A DNA stretch of 64,000 nt from the NCBI GenBank assembly GCA_040255445.1, contig JBDZUZ010000002.1, positions 1 to 64,000 on the forward strand, in the 5' to 3' direction. The number at the start of each line of letters is the position of its first letter. Within the stretch, counting starts at the first letter, position 1. The notes beneath the pieces are model-generated. The model worked only from the letters and a program-made list of their open reading frames with translations, made no database searches and was not told where the DNA came from. The DNA is from JBDZUZ01 sp040255445. GTDB taxonomy: Bacteria > Planctomycetota > Phycisphaerae > Phycisphaerales > UBA1924. Below are positions 1 to 8,942 of this stretch, one piece after another. The position numbers were made by a program, and so were the translations under genes.

Positions 1-1
1 G

Positions 2-3000
2 AACGCGATCGTTGTCAGCGGGCCCAAGGCCGTGCTCGATCTTGCTGAAGAGACAGCGATCGGTCTCGATCGCGGGCCCGAGGGCCCCGATGGGCTGCGG
101 CTGATCCGGGTGATCACGCTGCAGAACGCCGATGCGACGCAGCTGGCAGCGAATCTGGAAGCGATCTTCGCGGAAGCCGGCGCTTCGGAGCAGCCGCCGA
201 CGATCCGAGTGGATGCGCAGAGCAACTCGCTGATCGTGCGTGCGACGGCCGTGCAGATGGCGACGGTCGAGGAGCTCACCACGCGTCTGGACCGTGCATC
301 GCTCACCAGCACGCGGCAGATGCGGATGATCCCGGTCGACCGCTCGCGGGCCGATGCCGAGGCGATGGCCCGGACGCTCCAGCGTTTGATGGAGCAGCGC
401 GGCGGGGTCAAGGTCGAGGTGATCTCGACCGAGGAGCTGCTCCGCCGCGGCGGGCAGCAGTCGTCGCCCGCGACTGAGCCGCCCGCCGGGGAGGACACCG
501 CCGAGCCACGGGGGTCGCGACGGCAGGGAATGAATGATGCGGGCGGCATGCCCGGCTGGATGGCCGCGATTGTAACGACCGTTATCGCCCAGCCGGCGAC
601 ACAGCCCGCCGCGCAGCCTCAGCCCGCGCAGCCGGCGACGGAAGATGACGATGCGAAGCGCATCGCCGATGCGCTCGGGCTTGACGATGTCAGCGACATC
701 ACGATCGCGGTTGATCCCGCAACGAACTCGCTGATCGTGGTGGGGTCGCCGCGGGCCACGGATCGGGTTGCGGATCTGGCGCAGGAACTCGAGCGTCAGA
801 TGCCCGCCGAGCCCGCGACGGGGCGGGTCGTTGATCTCCCGGAGCAGATCGATGCGCGGCAGGTCGCGGACCTGGTGCGGGCGACCGTGCAGCAGATCGG
901 GCGGAGCAGCCAGAGCAACCCGGGCGGCTTCACCGGGCCGGTGAGCGTGATCCCGGATCCGGCCGGCTCTTCGGTTGTCGTGCTGTGCAACGATACGGAT
1001 TTCGCAACGGTCGGGCAGGTGATCGCTTCGGTTGCGCAGCCGGGCCCGGCGACCGAGGTCTCGATCAAGATCTACCCGCTCACGAGCATCACCGCGCAGC
1101 GGGCGATCCAGTCTGTGCGTGATCTCTTCACCGCGGATCCACGCTCAGCGCAGGCGCGGCGGCTGCGGAACCTGGATATCTCGCTGGCGGGTCCCGACGG
1201 CGCGGTGACGGCGCGGATCGACCCGTCGTCGGTGCGGCTTACGGCGGACCCGGCGGGCACATCGGTGATCGTCGCGGCGCCCGCGGATGCGATGGGGCTG
1301 ATCGACCGGTTGATTGAGAGCATCGATCAGAGCCCGGTGCGTGATCGAATGGCGATCCGGCGGTACGACCTGACCAATGCGCGGGCGACGGATTTGCGGC
1401 AGACGCTGCAGCAGCTCTTCGATGCGCAGCGGCAGGGGCCGGGAACGCAGGATCTGCCGCGGGCGCAGTTCGTCGCGGATGATCGCACCAACGCGCTCCT
1501 CGTGACCGCATCCGATCCGCAGCACCAGGACATCGCGCGGCTGCTCGAGACCGCGGATGGCACGGCGGACGACGACGATCTCGAACTGGCGATCCTGACG
1601 CTGCAGCAGGCCTCGCCGTCAACCGTGCGCCGCGTCGTGGAAGAGGTTGTGGTCGGTCGCGATCCCGCGAAGCGCGACCGAGTCCGCATCAGCGCGGACG
1701 ACAACTCGAGTCTGTTCGTCGTTCGTGCACCCAAGGAGGAGATGGAGCGGGTCCGCGAGCTTGTTGCGCAGGTCGACAAGTCGGAAACAACCGGCCTGCC
1801 GGTGCGCTCGATCAAGCTCGCCAAAGCCGATGCGCAGCAGGTCGCTCAGGCGCTGCAGCGGTTCTTCCAGGATCGGGCCAACGCCTCGTCGCGGCCGGGT
1901 GTTCGCGTCACCAACCGCGTTGTTGTCGTTGGCGATCGCCGGACGGGGACCGTTGTCGTCGCCGCGAGCGATGAGAACTTCGCGCAGGTGCAGTCGCTGG
2001 TCGAGACCTTTGATACCCCCGCGCCCGCTCAGGACTTGATCTTCAAGGTCGTTCCGCTCAAGCACGCGCGGGCGTCCGAGCTCTCGACCTCGCTGCGGAA
2101 CGTGATCGATGAGCTCCGCTGGGAGTCGATGTGGGGCGGCCGAAGCGATGGCCCGCGCGAGGGGCAGGTTTACATCGAGGCCAACGAGCGGACGAACACG
2201 GTTGTTGTGATCGGCCGCGGCGAGATCATCCCCACGGTCGAGAGCGTGATCAGTGCGCTCGATCAGCCCGCCGAGGACCGCACGAAGATGGTCGTGCGGT
2301 CGGTTGAAGTGGCCCGGGCCGATCTCTCGACGCTGCGGACCGTCATCACGCAGGCGTTCTCGACGCCCGGCTGGGCCCGCTGGCGCGGCCCCGACCCCGA
2401 GGCCGTTGTCGCGGAGATCGACCGTACCCGCCGCGCCATCGTGCTGGTCGGCAAGGCCGAGCAGGTCGAGAAGGCGGCCAACTACATCCGCGAGCTCGAC
2501 GGCGGGCAGGGCGAAGCGACGCAGATCGTCTCGCTCGCGCTCCAGCACGCTGATGCGCAGCGTGCAGCGCAGAGCCTGCGGCAGTTCTTCCAGGACCGCG
2601 CCCGGGCGCAGGGGATCGACACCCCAGGCCTGATCGTGATCGGATCGCGCGAGGGGAACACGCTGCTGGTCTCGGGCGATGAGCAGTCACTCGCGGTGCT
2701 GCGTGATCTCGTCGGTCAGATCGATCAGCCCGATCAGGGCAAGGACCGCCGCATCGAGGTCTTCGCGATGAAGAACTCGACCGCGGCGGACACCGCGGGC
2801 GTCCTCCGCACGATGTTCGCCCGCTCGGGGCCCGACGACCGCGTGCTCATCACGCCCCAGCCGAGCACCAACTCGCTGATTGTGTCGGCGCCCGCGACGG
2901 TCTTCCCGGAGGTCGAGGCGCTTCTCAAGCAGCTCGATGCGCCCCCCGCGGCGGAAGAGACCAACATCGTGACCGTCGCGCTTTCGACGGCCAAGGCCGC

Positions 3001-6000
3001 GGATGTGGCCAACGCGTTGCGTTCGGCCCTGCCGCCCTCGGTCAAGGTCACCGTCACACCAGTCCCGCGCAGCAACTCGCTCTTGCTCACGGGCTCCAAG
3101 GAAGCCATTGCGATCGCGATGGACCAGGTGAAGGCGATCGACTCGGAGCCGGTCCGCAGCGGCCTCGTGTTTAAGAAGTTCAAGCTCGAAGCGGCGGACG
3201 CCTCGGCGGTGAGCTTCACGATCGGGCAGCTCCTCCGGGCCCGGCCGCGGCAGAGCGGCGAGCCCGAGGCGAGCATCGACTACTCGCGCAACGACAACAC
3301 GCTCTCGGTCTACGCCTCGGCCGATCAGCTCGAGGCGATCGAGAAGATGATCGACGAGCTCGATGTCCCCGCGACGGACACACGCACCACCGAGTTCATC
3401 AAGCTCGAGTACGCCAACGCCGGCCAGACCGCCGATGCCCTCAAGAACTTCTACGGCCGCTTCGCGAGCGAGCCCGAGACGCCCGCGGCCCGGAACGTCA
3501 CGATCATCGCCGACCCCGTCTCCAACTCGCTGGTGATCCGCGCTGAGGAGTCGCAGTGGGCGGGTATCCGCGGCCTCCTCGAGAAGCTCGATACCGCGGA
3601 CTACGACACGACGCGTCAGCTCACGGTGATCCCGCTGATCCACGCCGATGCGCAGAGTGTTGCGCGAGCTCTCAACGAAGGTCTCCGCGCGCCGCTCGAG
3701 GAGCAGTTCCGCCAGGAGCGTCTGCGTCTCGAGCGCGACATCCGACAGCAGCAGCGTGGCGGCGGGCGTGACTTCCTGCCCGAGCCGACCGTGCTGGTCG
3801 ACACCGAGGGCCTCCCGACGGTCTCCGCGGAGGTGCAGACCAACTCGCTGATCGTCTTCGCCGGCCGCCGCGACATGGAGCGGATCCGCGACATCGTCCG
3901 CCAGCTCGATGTTGCCGGTTTCGCCGACATGCCGATGGCGCGGATCATCCCCCTCCGCACCGGCAAGCCCAGTGATATCGCCGCGACGATCCGCGAGCTC
4001 TTCCTCAACCGCTCCGACCGCACCGGCGGGCCGCGTTCGGTGCTGGTGATCGGCGACAATTCGGCGGGCGCGCTGATCGTTCGCGCCGATGACGAGCAGT
4101 ACGCCCAGATCCGCGCCATGGTCGAGACCCTGCAGCAGCAGGGGGAGATCGGCCGCGTCCGTCCACATGTTCTGCGCCTCGAGCATGTCGCCGCGGGCCG
4201 GCTGCGGCAGACGCTGCTCTCGACCTTCACGGCGACCGCACAAGCGCAGGGAGAGACGCTCGCCATTGAGATCGACCGCACGGCCAACGCGCTCGTTATC
4301 GCCGCGTCCGACCGGCTCCTGGCCGAGATCCGCGAGGTCATCGCGGAGCTCGACAAGCCCGCGTTCGGCGGCGGGGTCGATGAACAGGGCGTCATCGCGC
4401 CGGGGCTCGGCCAGTCGGTCGCGATCGTTGATCTGACCAACAACGCTCCCGCGGACATCGTGCGGGCGCTGGAGGCGATGGGTGTGACCCGCGCCCAGCC
4501 CGCGGAGCGTCCCGGTCTGGTCTCCGAACCCGTCACGCTCACCGAACTGACCGCTCGTCGCGCGGTCGCGGTCGTTGCCGCGCCGCCCGATGTCCGCATC
4601 ATCGAATCGCTGGTCCGCGCTCTCGACAGCGAGCCGTTGGATTCCCAGCTCCAGGTCGCGGTCATCCCGCTGAAGCTCGCCGCCGCAACACCGGTGACGA
4701 ACACGCTGCGGCAGCTCCTCAGCCCCGCCGAACCGGCCAACGCCGTCGGCCCGCTCAAGGGCCTCACCGAACACCTGCGTCGCCTGGGTCTCTCCAAGCC
4801 CGGTCTCGATCAGCCCGGCGGGCAGGTCGACCTCACCAAGCCGATCCGCCTGATCGCGGATGCGGAGACCAACAGCGTTGTGATTTCGTCCACGCCGGCG
4901 AACATCGCCGCGATGCGCGAGCTCGTGAAGCTGCTCGACACGCTGCCCGTCGGCGATGCCGTGCTCGTCCGCATCATGCCGATCGAGAACAGCTCGGCGA
5001 CGCGGCTGAAGCAGGTCATCGATCAACTCTTCGCTCAGGGCGAAGCGCTCCGCCGCCTGCCCGGCACGCAGCGCCGCGGCCTGCCGCCCACGACCACGGG
5101 CCAGGCCCTTGCCGGCGAACTCGCGGTAACTGTCGATGAGCGCACCAATTCGCTCATCGTCGCCGGCCGCGAGGAGGCCGTCGCGCTGGTCGAAGTGCTC
5201 GTGAAGGACCTGGACAGCGCGGGCGCGACCAACTGGATCGAGCCGCAGATCATCCGCCTCGAGCACGGCGATGCGGTCACGCTCGCCCGGCGCCTGACGG
5301 ATGTCCTGATCCGCGGCCTGGGCACGACGCCGGAGGCCGCGGGATTGCAGCGGCAGTTCGGGCGGCTGCGGGTTGTGCTGGGTCAGGCCGACCCGTCGCG
5401 TCCCGGTGAGCCCGCCGCGGCGCCCGATCCCTCGAAGATCCTCGAGGCAGACCTCTACGGGCCGCTGAGCGGCCTTTCGATCACCGCCGATGAGACCCTC
5501 AACGCGATCATCGTGATCGGTTCGCCGGCGAACAACGCGGTCGTGCGCGAGCTCATCGCACAGCTCGACGTCGAGGCCGCATCCGCCGCCAACACCGTGC
5601 GGGTCTTCCCGCTCAAGTACGCCGCGGCGGAACGGATCGCCGCGGTGGTCCGCGATGTCTTCAAGCAGCGTGAATCGCTGCCGGACCAGCGGCCCGAGGA
5701 TGCGCTGGTCATCACCTCCGATGTCCGCACGAATTCGCTGGTTGTCACCACCAGTCCGCGGTCCTTCGCGATCCTCGAGGGTCTGCTCAAGACCCTCGAC
5801 GGCGAGAAGGCCAATTTCTCGGTCGGGCTGCACGTGATCCCGGTGCAGAATGTCGATGTCCGCCAGCTGGCCCCGCGCATCGACCGCATCATGCGCGAGC
5901 GGCTGCAGGCCGCAGCGCAGGCCGGCGCGGTGCGCCAGCCGCAGGACGCCTTCAGCATCGAGCCCGAGCCCGCGAGCAATCTCCTGATCGTCGCCGCGAG

Positions 6001-7205
6001 CGATGAGAATCTCGCGGTGGTCCGGGAGCTCGTCGAGGCGCTGTCGAAGTCCGCAACGGATCTGGCGGGTTCGGAGCGGGTCGAGATCATCAACCTCGCA
6101 CGCGTCCGCGCTGCCGAGGCGGCTCAGTCGATCCGCCAGCTCTACACCGACCGGGAGAACGCCCGCCGCGGCCAGGACGCCGTGAGCGTCGTTCCCAACG
6201 ACCGCCTCAACGCGCTGATCGTGAACGGCAACGAGCAGGACATCATCGAGGTTCGTGCCCTGGCGATGCGACTCGACAAGGCCGAGGTGACCACCAAGCA
6301 GCAGATCCGCTGGATCGAGCTCAAGAGCGCGAACGCTCTCGAGGTTGTGAACCTCATCGAGAGCGTGCTGGCCGGCCGGCCTGTCGGCGGGCGGCCGCTC
6401 CCGTCGCGTCAGGCGACCACGCTCCAGTTCATCCGCGAGAAGGTCAAGGGCGAGCTCACCGAGAGCGGCGCCAAAGTCGTTTCCGAAGCAGATATCGACG
6501 GCGCCATCAAGGACCTCGTCACGCTCACGCCCGATGTTCGCACGAACTCGATCTGGATCACCGCACCCGAGGCGATGGTGAACCTCATCGAGGAGATGGT
6601 CTCCGACATCGAGCGTTCCACCGCCGGCTCCAGGCGCATCGAGTACTTCCAGCTCACGAACGCGGACGCCCGCGCGATGGCCGAGCTCCTGCGCGACACC
6701 TTCAACCTCCGCCAGCAGGGCAACTCGCTCGTGCTCGTCCCGACACGTTCGCCGGATGAGCCCATCGGCCCCGATGATGTCGCGATCGGACCCCCCGGCA
6801 GCCTGACCGGCGCTTCGGTCACCGCCGTGCCTGATGAGCGGCAGCAGCTCTCGATCGCGATCGACGGCCGCACCAACACGCTCGTCGTCTCGGGCACCGA
6901 GGAGTACCTCGAACTCGTCCGCGATCTGGTCACCAAGCTCGACAAGATCGAGGCCAACGAGCGCGAGCGCACCGTCTACCACCTTCGCAACGCGAAGGCT
7001 AAGGAACTCGAGGTCACGCTGCAGTCCTATTTCCGCGGCGACACCGACCGCGAGCGGCTCACGCTCGGCCCGGATCTCTCCGGCTCGCTGCTGCGGCGCC
7101 TCGAGCAGGAAGTCACCGTCGTCGGCGATGAGAAGAGCAACCGCCTGGTGATCTCGACCTCGCCGCGGTACATGGACACCGTGCTGCGGATCGTCGAGGA
7201 GCTCG
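2..7205 (+). repeat. Array of about 28 secretin N-type repeats (coding)
   Basis: Reading the translation by eye, I count 27 complete 'V-x-D-x-x-T-N-x-L-x-V' strands plus one cut by the window edge. Clear examples are 'NSLIVRATAVQ', 'NSLIVVGSPRAT', 'NTVVVIGRGEI', 'NSLVVTTSPRSF' and 'NTLVVSGTEEYL'. From the second unit (N codon near 221) to the last (near 7132) the mean spacing is about 266 nt, or 89 residues. The units are diverged in both DNA and protein, so this is an old array and not a recent tandem duplication. Units near 940-980, 1240-1270 and 4550-4580 have lost the consensus Asn. Confidence 0.85.
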
Positions 7206-8272
7206 ACTCGGCCCCGCCGCAGGTGATGATCCAGGTCCTTCTCGCCGAAGTGACGATCGATTCGTCCTCGACCTGGGGCATGGACATCAGCGTCGGCCCG
7301 CTGGGTGGCGAGGGTTTGCGGCTGGGCAGCCAGGCCGCGGGCGCGGGCGTCGCCACCGCGCTGGGCGTTCCCAACCTCTCGGTCTCGGCACAAGACTTCG
7401 GCCTGCTCATCCGGGCGCTCGAAGCACAGGGCAAGCTCGAGGTGCTGAGCAACCCGCAGGTCATGGTCAACAACAACCAGATCGCTCGGATCCAGGTCGG
7501 TGAGAATGTCGCCATCGTCGACGGCATCGAAAGGACTTCACAGGGCAACTCCTTCGCCAACCTGCAGCGCCGCGACGTCGGCATCATCATGGATGTCGTC
7601 CCCTCGATCAGCTCCGATGGGTTCGTCCGGATGGAGATCAAGCCCGAGATCTCGCAGCTCACCAACCGCACGGTGCAGGTGAGCGACGATGTCTTCGCGC
7701 CGATCATCAGCCAGCGCACGGTCGAGACCGTGGTGACGGTGAAGGACGGGCAGAGCGTGGTGATCGGCGGCCTGATCCAGACCAGCGAGGAGCGCCGCCG
7801 CACCAAGGTGCCGATCCTTGGCGACATCCCGGTTCTCGGTATGCCGTTCCGCTCCTACCAGAACAGCAGCGTGAAGACCGAACTGCTCGTCATCTTGACG
7901 CCGCGGGTCATCCCCGGTGACGCGGCGAAGAACGATGTCCGCATGCGTGCGGTCACGAACAACGCCCTGCAGCGGATCGAGGATGCCAGCCGCATCGACG
8001 ACTACATCGAGCAGATCAACACGCCGGCCACGCCGCGGTCGTCGCCGCGTCCGCCCACGACCGCGGGCGGACGCTTCATCAAGGCCACCCCGGTCTCCGG
8101 GCGTGACGGCGCTCCGGTCGAAGCGCCTGCGAAGTCCGACGGGGGCGAGCCGGCCCCGGCGCCATCACCGGCCGGCAGTCCGACTCCATCCGACCCGACG
8201 CCAGAAGCCGCCGGGAGAGCGACCAGCCGCTCGGATGACGAGTCACCCTACACCCGGTGGAGACAGCGTTGA
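2..8272 (+). CDS. Giant secretin with an N-domain repeat array (5' end outside window)
   Basis: The frame is open from the first bases of the window and already reads as the end of a repeat unit ('NAIVVSGPKAVLDL'), so the start lies upstream and the visible 2756 or so residues are only part of the protein. Almost all of it is a tandem array of secretin N-type units, each ending in a strand like 'TNSLIV' and a helix ending in 'LD'. The last part (about nt 7220-7920) is a GspD/PulD-type secretin channel domain, with 'VMIQVLLAEVTID', 'VLSNPQVMVNNNQ', 'DGQSVVIGGLIQ', 'VPILGDIPVLGMPF' and 'ELLVILTPRVI'. A Pro/Ala/Ser-rich tail of about 115 residues follows. Secretins form outer-membrane channels for type II secretion, type IV pili or related systems. 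Ordinary ones carry only a few N domains, so this one is exceptionally long. Which system it serves cannot be told from this window. Confidence 0.93.
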   Translation, partial: NAIVVSGPKAVLDLAEETAIGLDRGPEGPDGLRLIRVITLQNADATQLAANLEAIFAEAGASEQPPTIRVDAQSNSLIVRATAVQMATVEELTTRLDRASLTSTRQMRMIPVDRSRADAEAMARTLQRLMEQRGGVKVEVISTEELLRRGGQQSSPATEPPAGEDTAEPRGSRRQGMNDAGGMPGWMAAIVTTVIAQPATQPAAQPQPAQPATEDDDAKRIADALGLDDVSDITIAVDPATNSLIVVGSPRATDRVADLAQELERQMPAEPATGRVVDLPEQIDARQVADLVRATVQQIGRSSQSNPGGFTGPVSVIPDPAGSSVVVLCNDTDFATVGQVIASVAQPGPATEVSIKIYPLTSITAQRAIQSVRDLFTADPRSAQARRLRNLDISLAGPDGAVTARIDPSSVRLTADPAGTSVIVAAPADAMGLIDRLIESIDQSPVRDRMAIRRYDLTNARATDLRQTLQQLFDAQRQGPGTQDLPRAQFVADDRTNALLVTASDPQHQDIARLLETADGTADDDDLELAILTLQQASPSTVRRVVEEVVVGRDPAKRDRVRISADDNSSLFVVRAPKEEMERVRELVAQVDKSETTGLPVRSIKLAKADAQQVAQALQRFFQDRANASSRPGVRVTNRVVVVGDRRTGTVVVAASDENFAQVQSLVETFDTPAPAQDLIFKVVPLKHARASELSTSLRNVIDELRWESMWGGRSDGPREGQVYIEANERTNTVVVIGRGEIIPTVESVISALDQPAEDRTKMVVRSVEVARADLSTLRTVITQAFSTPGWARWRGPDPEAVVAEIDRTRRAIVLVGKAEQVEKAANYIRELDGGQGEATQIVSLALQHADAQRAAQSLRQFFQDRARAQGIDTPGLIVIGSREGNTLLVSGDEQSLAVLRDLVGQIDQPDQGKDRRIEVFAMKNSTAADTAGVLRTMFARSGPDDRVLITPQPSTNSLIVSAPATVFPEVEALLKQLDAPPAAEETNIVTVALSTAKAADVANALRSALPPSVKVTVTPVPRSNSLLLTGSKEAIAIAMDQVKAIDSEPVRSGLVFKKFKLEAADASAVSFTIGQLLRARPRQSGEPEASIDYSRNDNTLSVYASADQLEAIEKMIDELDVPATDTRTTEFIKLEYANAGQTADALKNFYGRFASEPETPAARNVTIIADPVSNSLVIRAEESQWAGIRGLLEKLDTADYDTTRQLTVIPLIHADAQSVARALNEGLRAPLEEQFRQERLRLERDIRQQQRGGGRDFLPEPTVLVDTEGLPTVSAEVQTNSLIVFAGRRDMERIRDIVRQLDVAGFADMPMARIIPLRTGKPSDIAATIRELFLNRSDRTGGPRSVLVIGDNSAGALIVRADDEQYAQIRAMVETLQQQGEIGRVRPHVLRLEHVAAGRLRQTLLSTFTATAQAQGETLAIEIDRTANALVIAASDRLLAEIREVIAELDKPAFGGGVDEQGVIAPGLGQSVAIVDLTNNAPADIVRALEAMGVTRAQPAERPGLVSEPVTLTELTARRAVAVVAAPPDVRIIESLVRALDSEPLDSQLQVAVIPLKLAAATPVTNTLRQLLSPAEPANAVGPLKGLTEHLRRLGLSKPGLDQPGGQVDLTKPIRLIADAETNSVVISSTPANIAAMRELVKLLDTLPVGDAVLVRIMPIENSSATRLKQVIDQLFAQGEALRRLPGTQRRGLPPTTTGQALAGELAVTVDERTNSLIVAGREEAVALVEVLVKDLDSAGATNWIEPQIIRLEHGDAVTLARRLTDVLIRGLGTTPEAAGLQRQFGRLRVVLGQADPSRPGEPAAAPDPSKILEADLYGPLSGLSITADETLNAIIVIGSPANNAVVRELIAQLDVEAASAANTVRVFPLKYAAAERIAAVVRDVFKQRESLPDQRPEDALVITSDVRTNSLVVTTSPRSFAILEGLLKTLDGEKANFSVGLHVIPVQNVDVRQLAPRIDRIMRERLQAAAQAGAVRQPQDAFSIEPEPASNLLIVAASDENLAVVRELVEALSKSATDLAGSERVEIINLARVRAAEAAQSIRQLYTDRENARRGQDAVSVVPNDRLNALIVNGNEQDIIEVRALAMRLDKAEVTTKQQIRWIELKSANALEVVNLIESVLAGRPVGGRPLPSRQATTLQFIREKVKGELTESGAKVVSEADIDGAIKDLVTLTPDVRTNSIWITAPEAMVNLIEEMVSDIERSTAGSRRIEYFQLTNADARAMAELLRDTFNLRQQGNSLVLVPTRSPDEPIGPDDVAIGPPGSLTGASVTAVPDERQQLSIAIDGRTNTLVVSGTEEYLELVRDLVTKLDKIEANERERTVYHLRNAKAKELEVTLQSYFRGDTDRERLTLGPDLSGSLLRRLEQEVTVVGDEKSNRLVISTSPRYMDTVLRIVEELDSAPPQVMIQVLLAEVTIDSSSTWGMDISVGPLGGEGLRLGSQAAGAGVATALGVPNLSVSAQDFGLLIRALEAQGKLEVLSNPQVMVNNNQIARIQVGENVAIVDGIERTSQGNSFANLQRRDVGIIMDVVPSISSDGFVRMEIKPEISQLTNRTVQVSDDVFAPIISQRTVETVVTVKDGQSVVIGGLIQTSEERRRTKVPILGDIPVLGMPFRSYQNSSVKTELLVILTPRVIPGDAAKNDVRMRAVTNNALQRIEDASRIDDYIEQINTPATPRSSPRPPTTAGGRFIKATPVSGRDGAPVEAPAKSDGGEPAPAPSPAGSPTPSDPTPEAAGRATSRSDDESPYTRWRQR

Positions 8273-8766
8273 TGCACGGAGCCGCGGCGTTCCTGGTCCT
8301 TGGTGCGGTGCTCATCGGCGCGTCCGGTTGCGTCGCCGAAAAGCCCGAGCGCGAGCCCCCACCGCGGCAGCCGGCCGAGGTCCGGGTGTCCGACATGTTC
8401 GTCGCCCTCCAGCGGCCGACCGACAGCGACGGCAACGGCTACCTCGACACGCTGGAGACCACCATCTATCTGTTCGGCGACCGGTTCGAGGCGGCCTCCA
8501 TCTTCCTCCCCGGGTCCTTCCGCTTCACCCTCCTGGGCGAAGACGGCCGGATCGTGGGGGAGTGGATGATCGATTCGACCGCGGCCCGCGAGGCGGCCGT
8601 GCTCTTCAGCCCCGGGCCCGGGTACCAGATCTCCGTGAACCTTCTGGACGTCGGGACCGATGTCATGCCCCCCCAGTCGGCGGATCTCCTGGTCACTTTC
8701 ACCGCGTCATCGGGCGAGGCGGTCCGGAAGCGCAACTCGGTCCGGCTCGGGCCGACGGGTTTATGA
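8272..8766 (+). CDS. Lipoprotein with EF-hand-like loop, coupled to the secretin
   Basis: This is a 164-residue exported lipoprotein. The N-terminus is a short hydrophobic signal ending in the lipobox 'LIGASGC'. The mature part contains 'DSDGNGYLDTLE', which fits the 12-residue EF-hand/dockerin calcium loop (D1, D3, N5, D9, E12). The rest looks like a compact beta-rich domain that I do not recognise. The ATG shares its A with the secretin stop (TGATG), and 'ggtggag' lies about 10 nt upstream, so translation is coupled to the secretin. An in-frame GTG at 8257 is a weaker alternative start. The coupling suggests a secretin accessory, possibly pilotin-like, but that is inference from position only. 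Confidence 0.8.
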   Translation: MHGAAAFLVLGAVLIGASGCVAEKPEREPPPRQPAEVRVSDMFVALQRPTDSDGNGYLDTLETTIYLFGDRFEAASIFLPGSFRFTLLGEDGRIVGEWMIDSTAAREAAVLFSPGPGYQISVNLLDVGTDVMPPQSADLLVTFTASSGEAVRKRNSVRLGPTGL

Positions 8767-8942
8767 CCCCGATCCCCCGACCGGGCCAAAATCCGCGCTC
8801 CAGTTTCGCCGATTCCGATGATTCGCGGACGCTCCAAGAAAGAGCGGCCGATACTCTTGCCTACCATCCCACCGAGTTGACCCGACCTTGAGGAGTACGG
8901 CATCTGTACGGTCGACAAGGGCGGGGGAGCACAGGATTCGCC

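Noticed and set aside
2687..7393. Antisense open frame of 1568 codons inside the secretin gene
   Set aside because: It is the mirror of a highly GC3-biased coding sequence; its translation is Arg/Asp/Leu-rich low-information sequence with no domain, while the sense strand encodes a clear secretin.
8767..8942. Promoter for sucA (TTGACC near 8877)
   Set aside because: The -35-like hexamer has no acceptable -10 partner at 16-18 nt.
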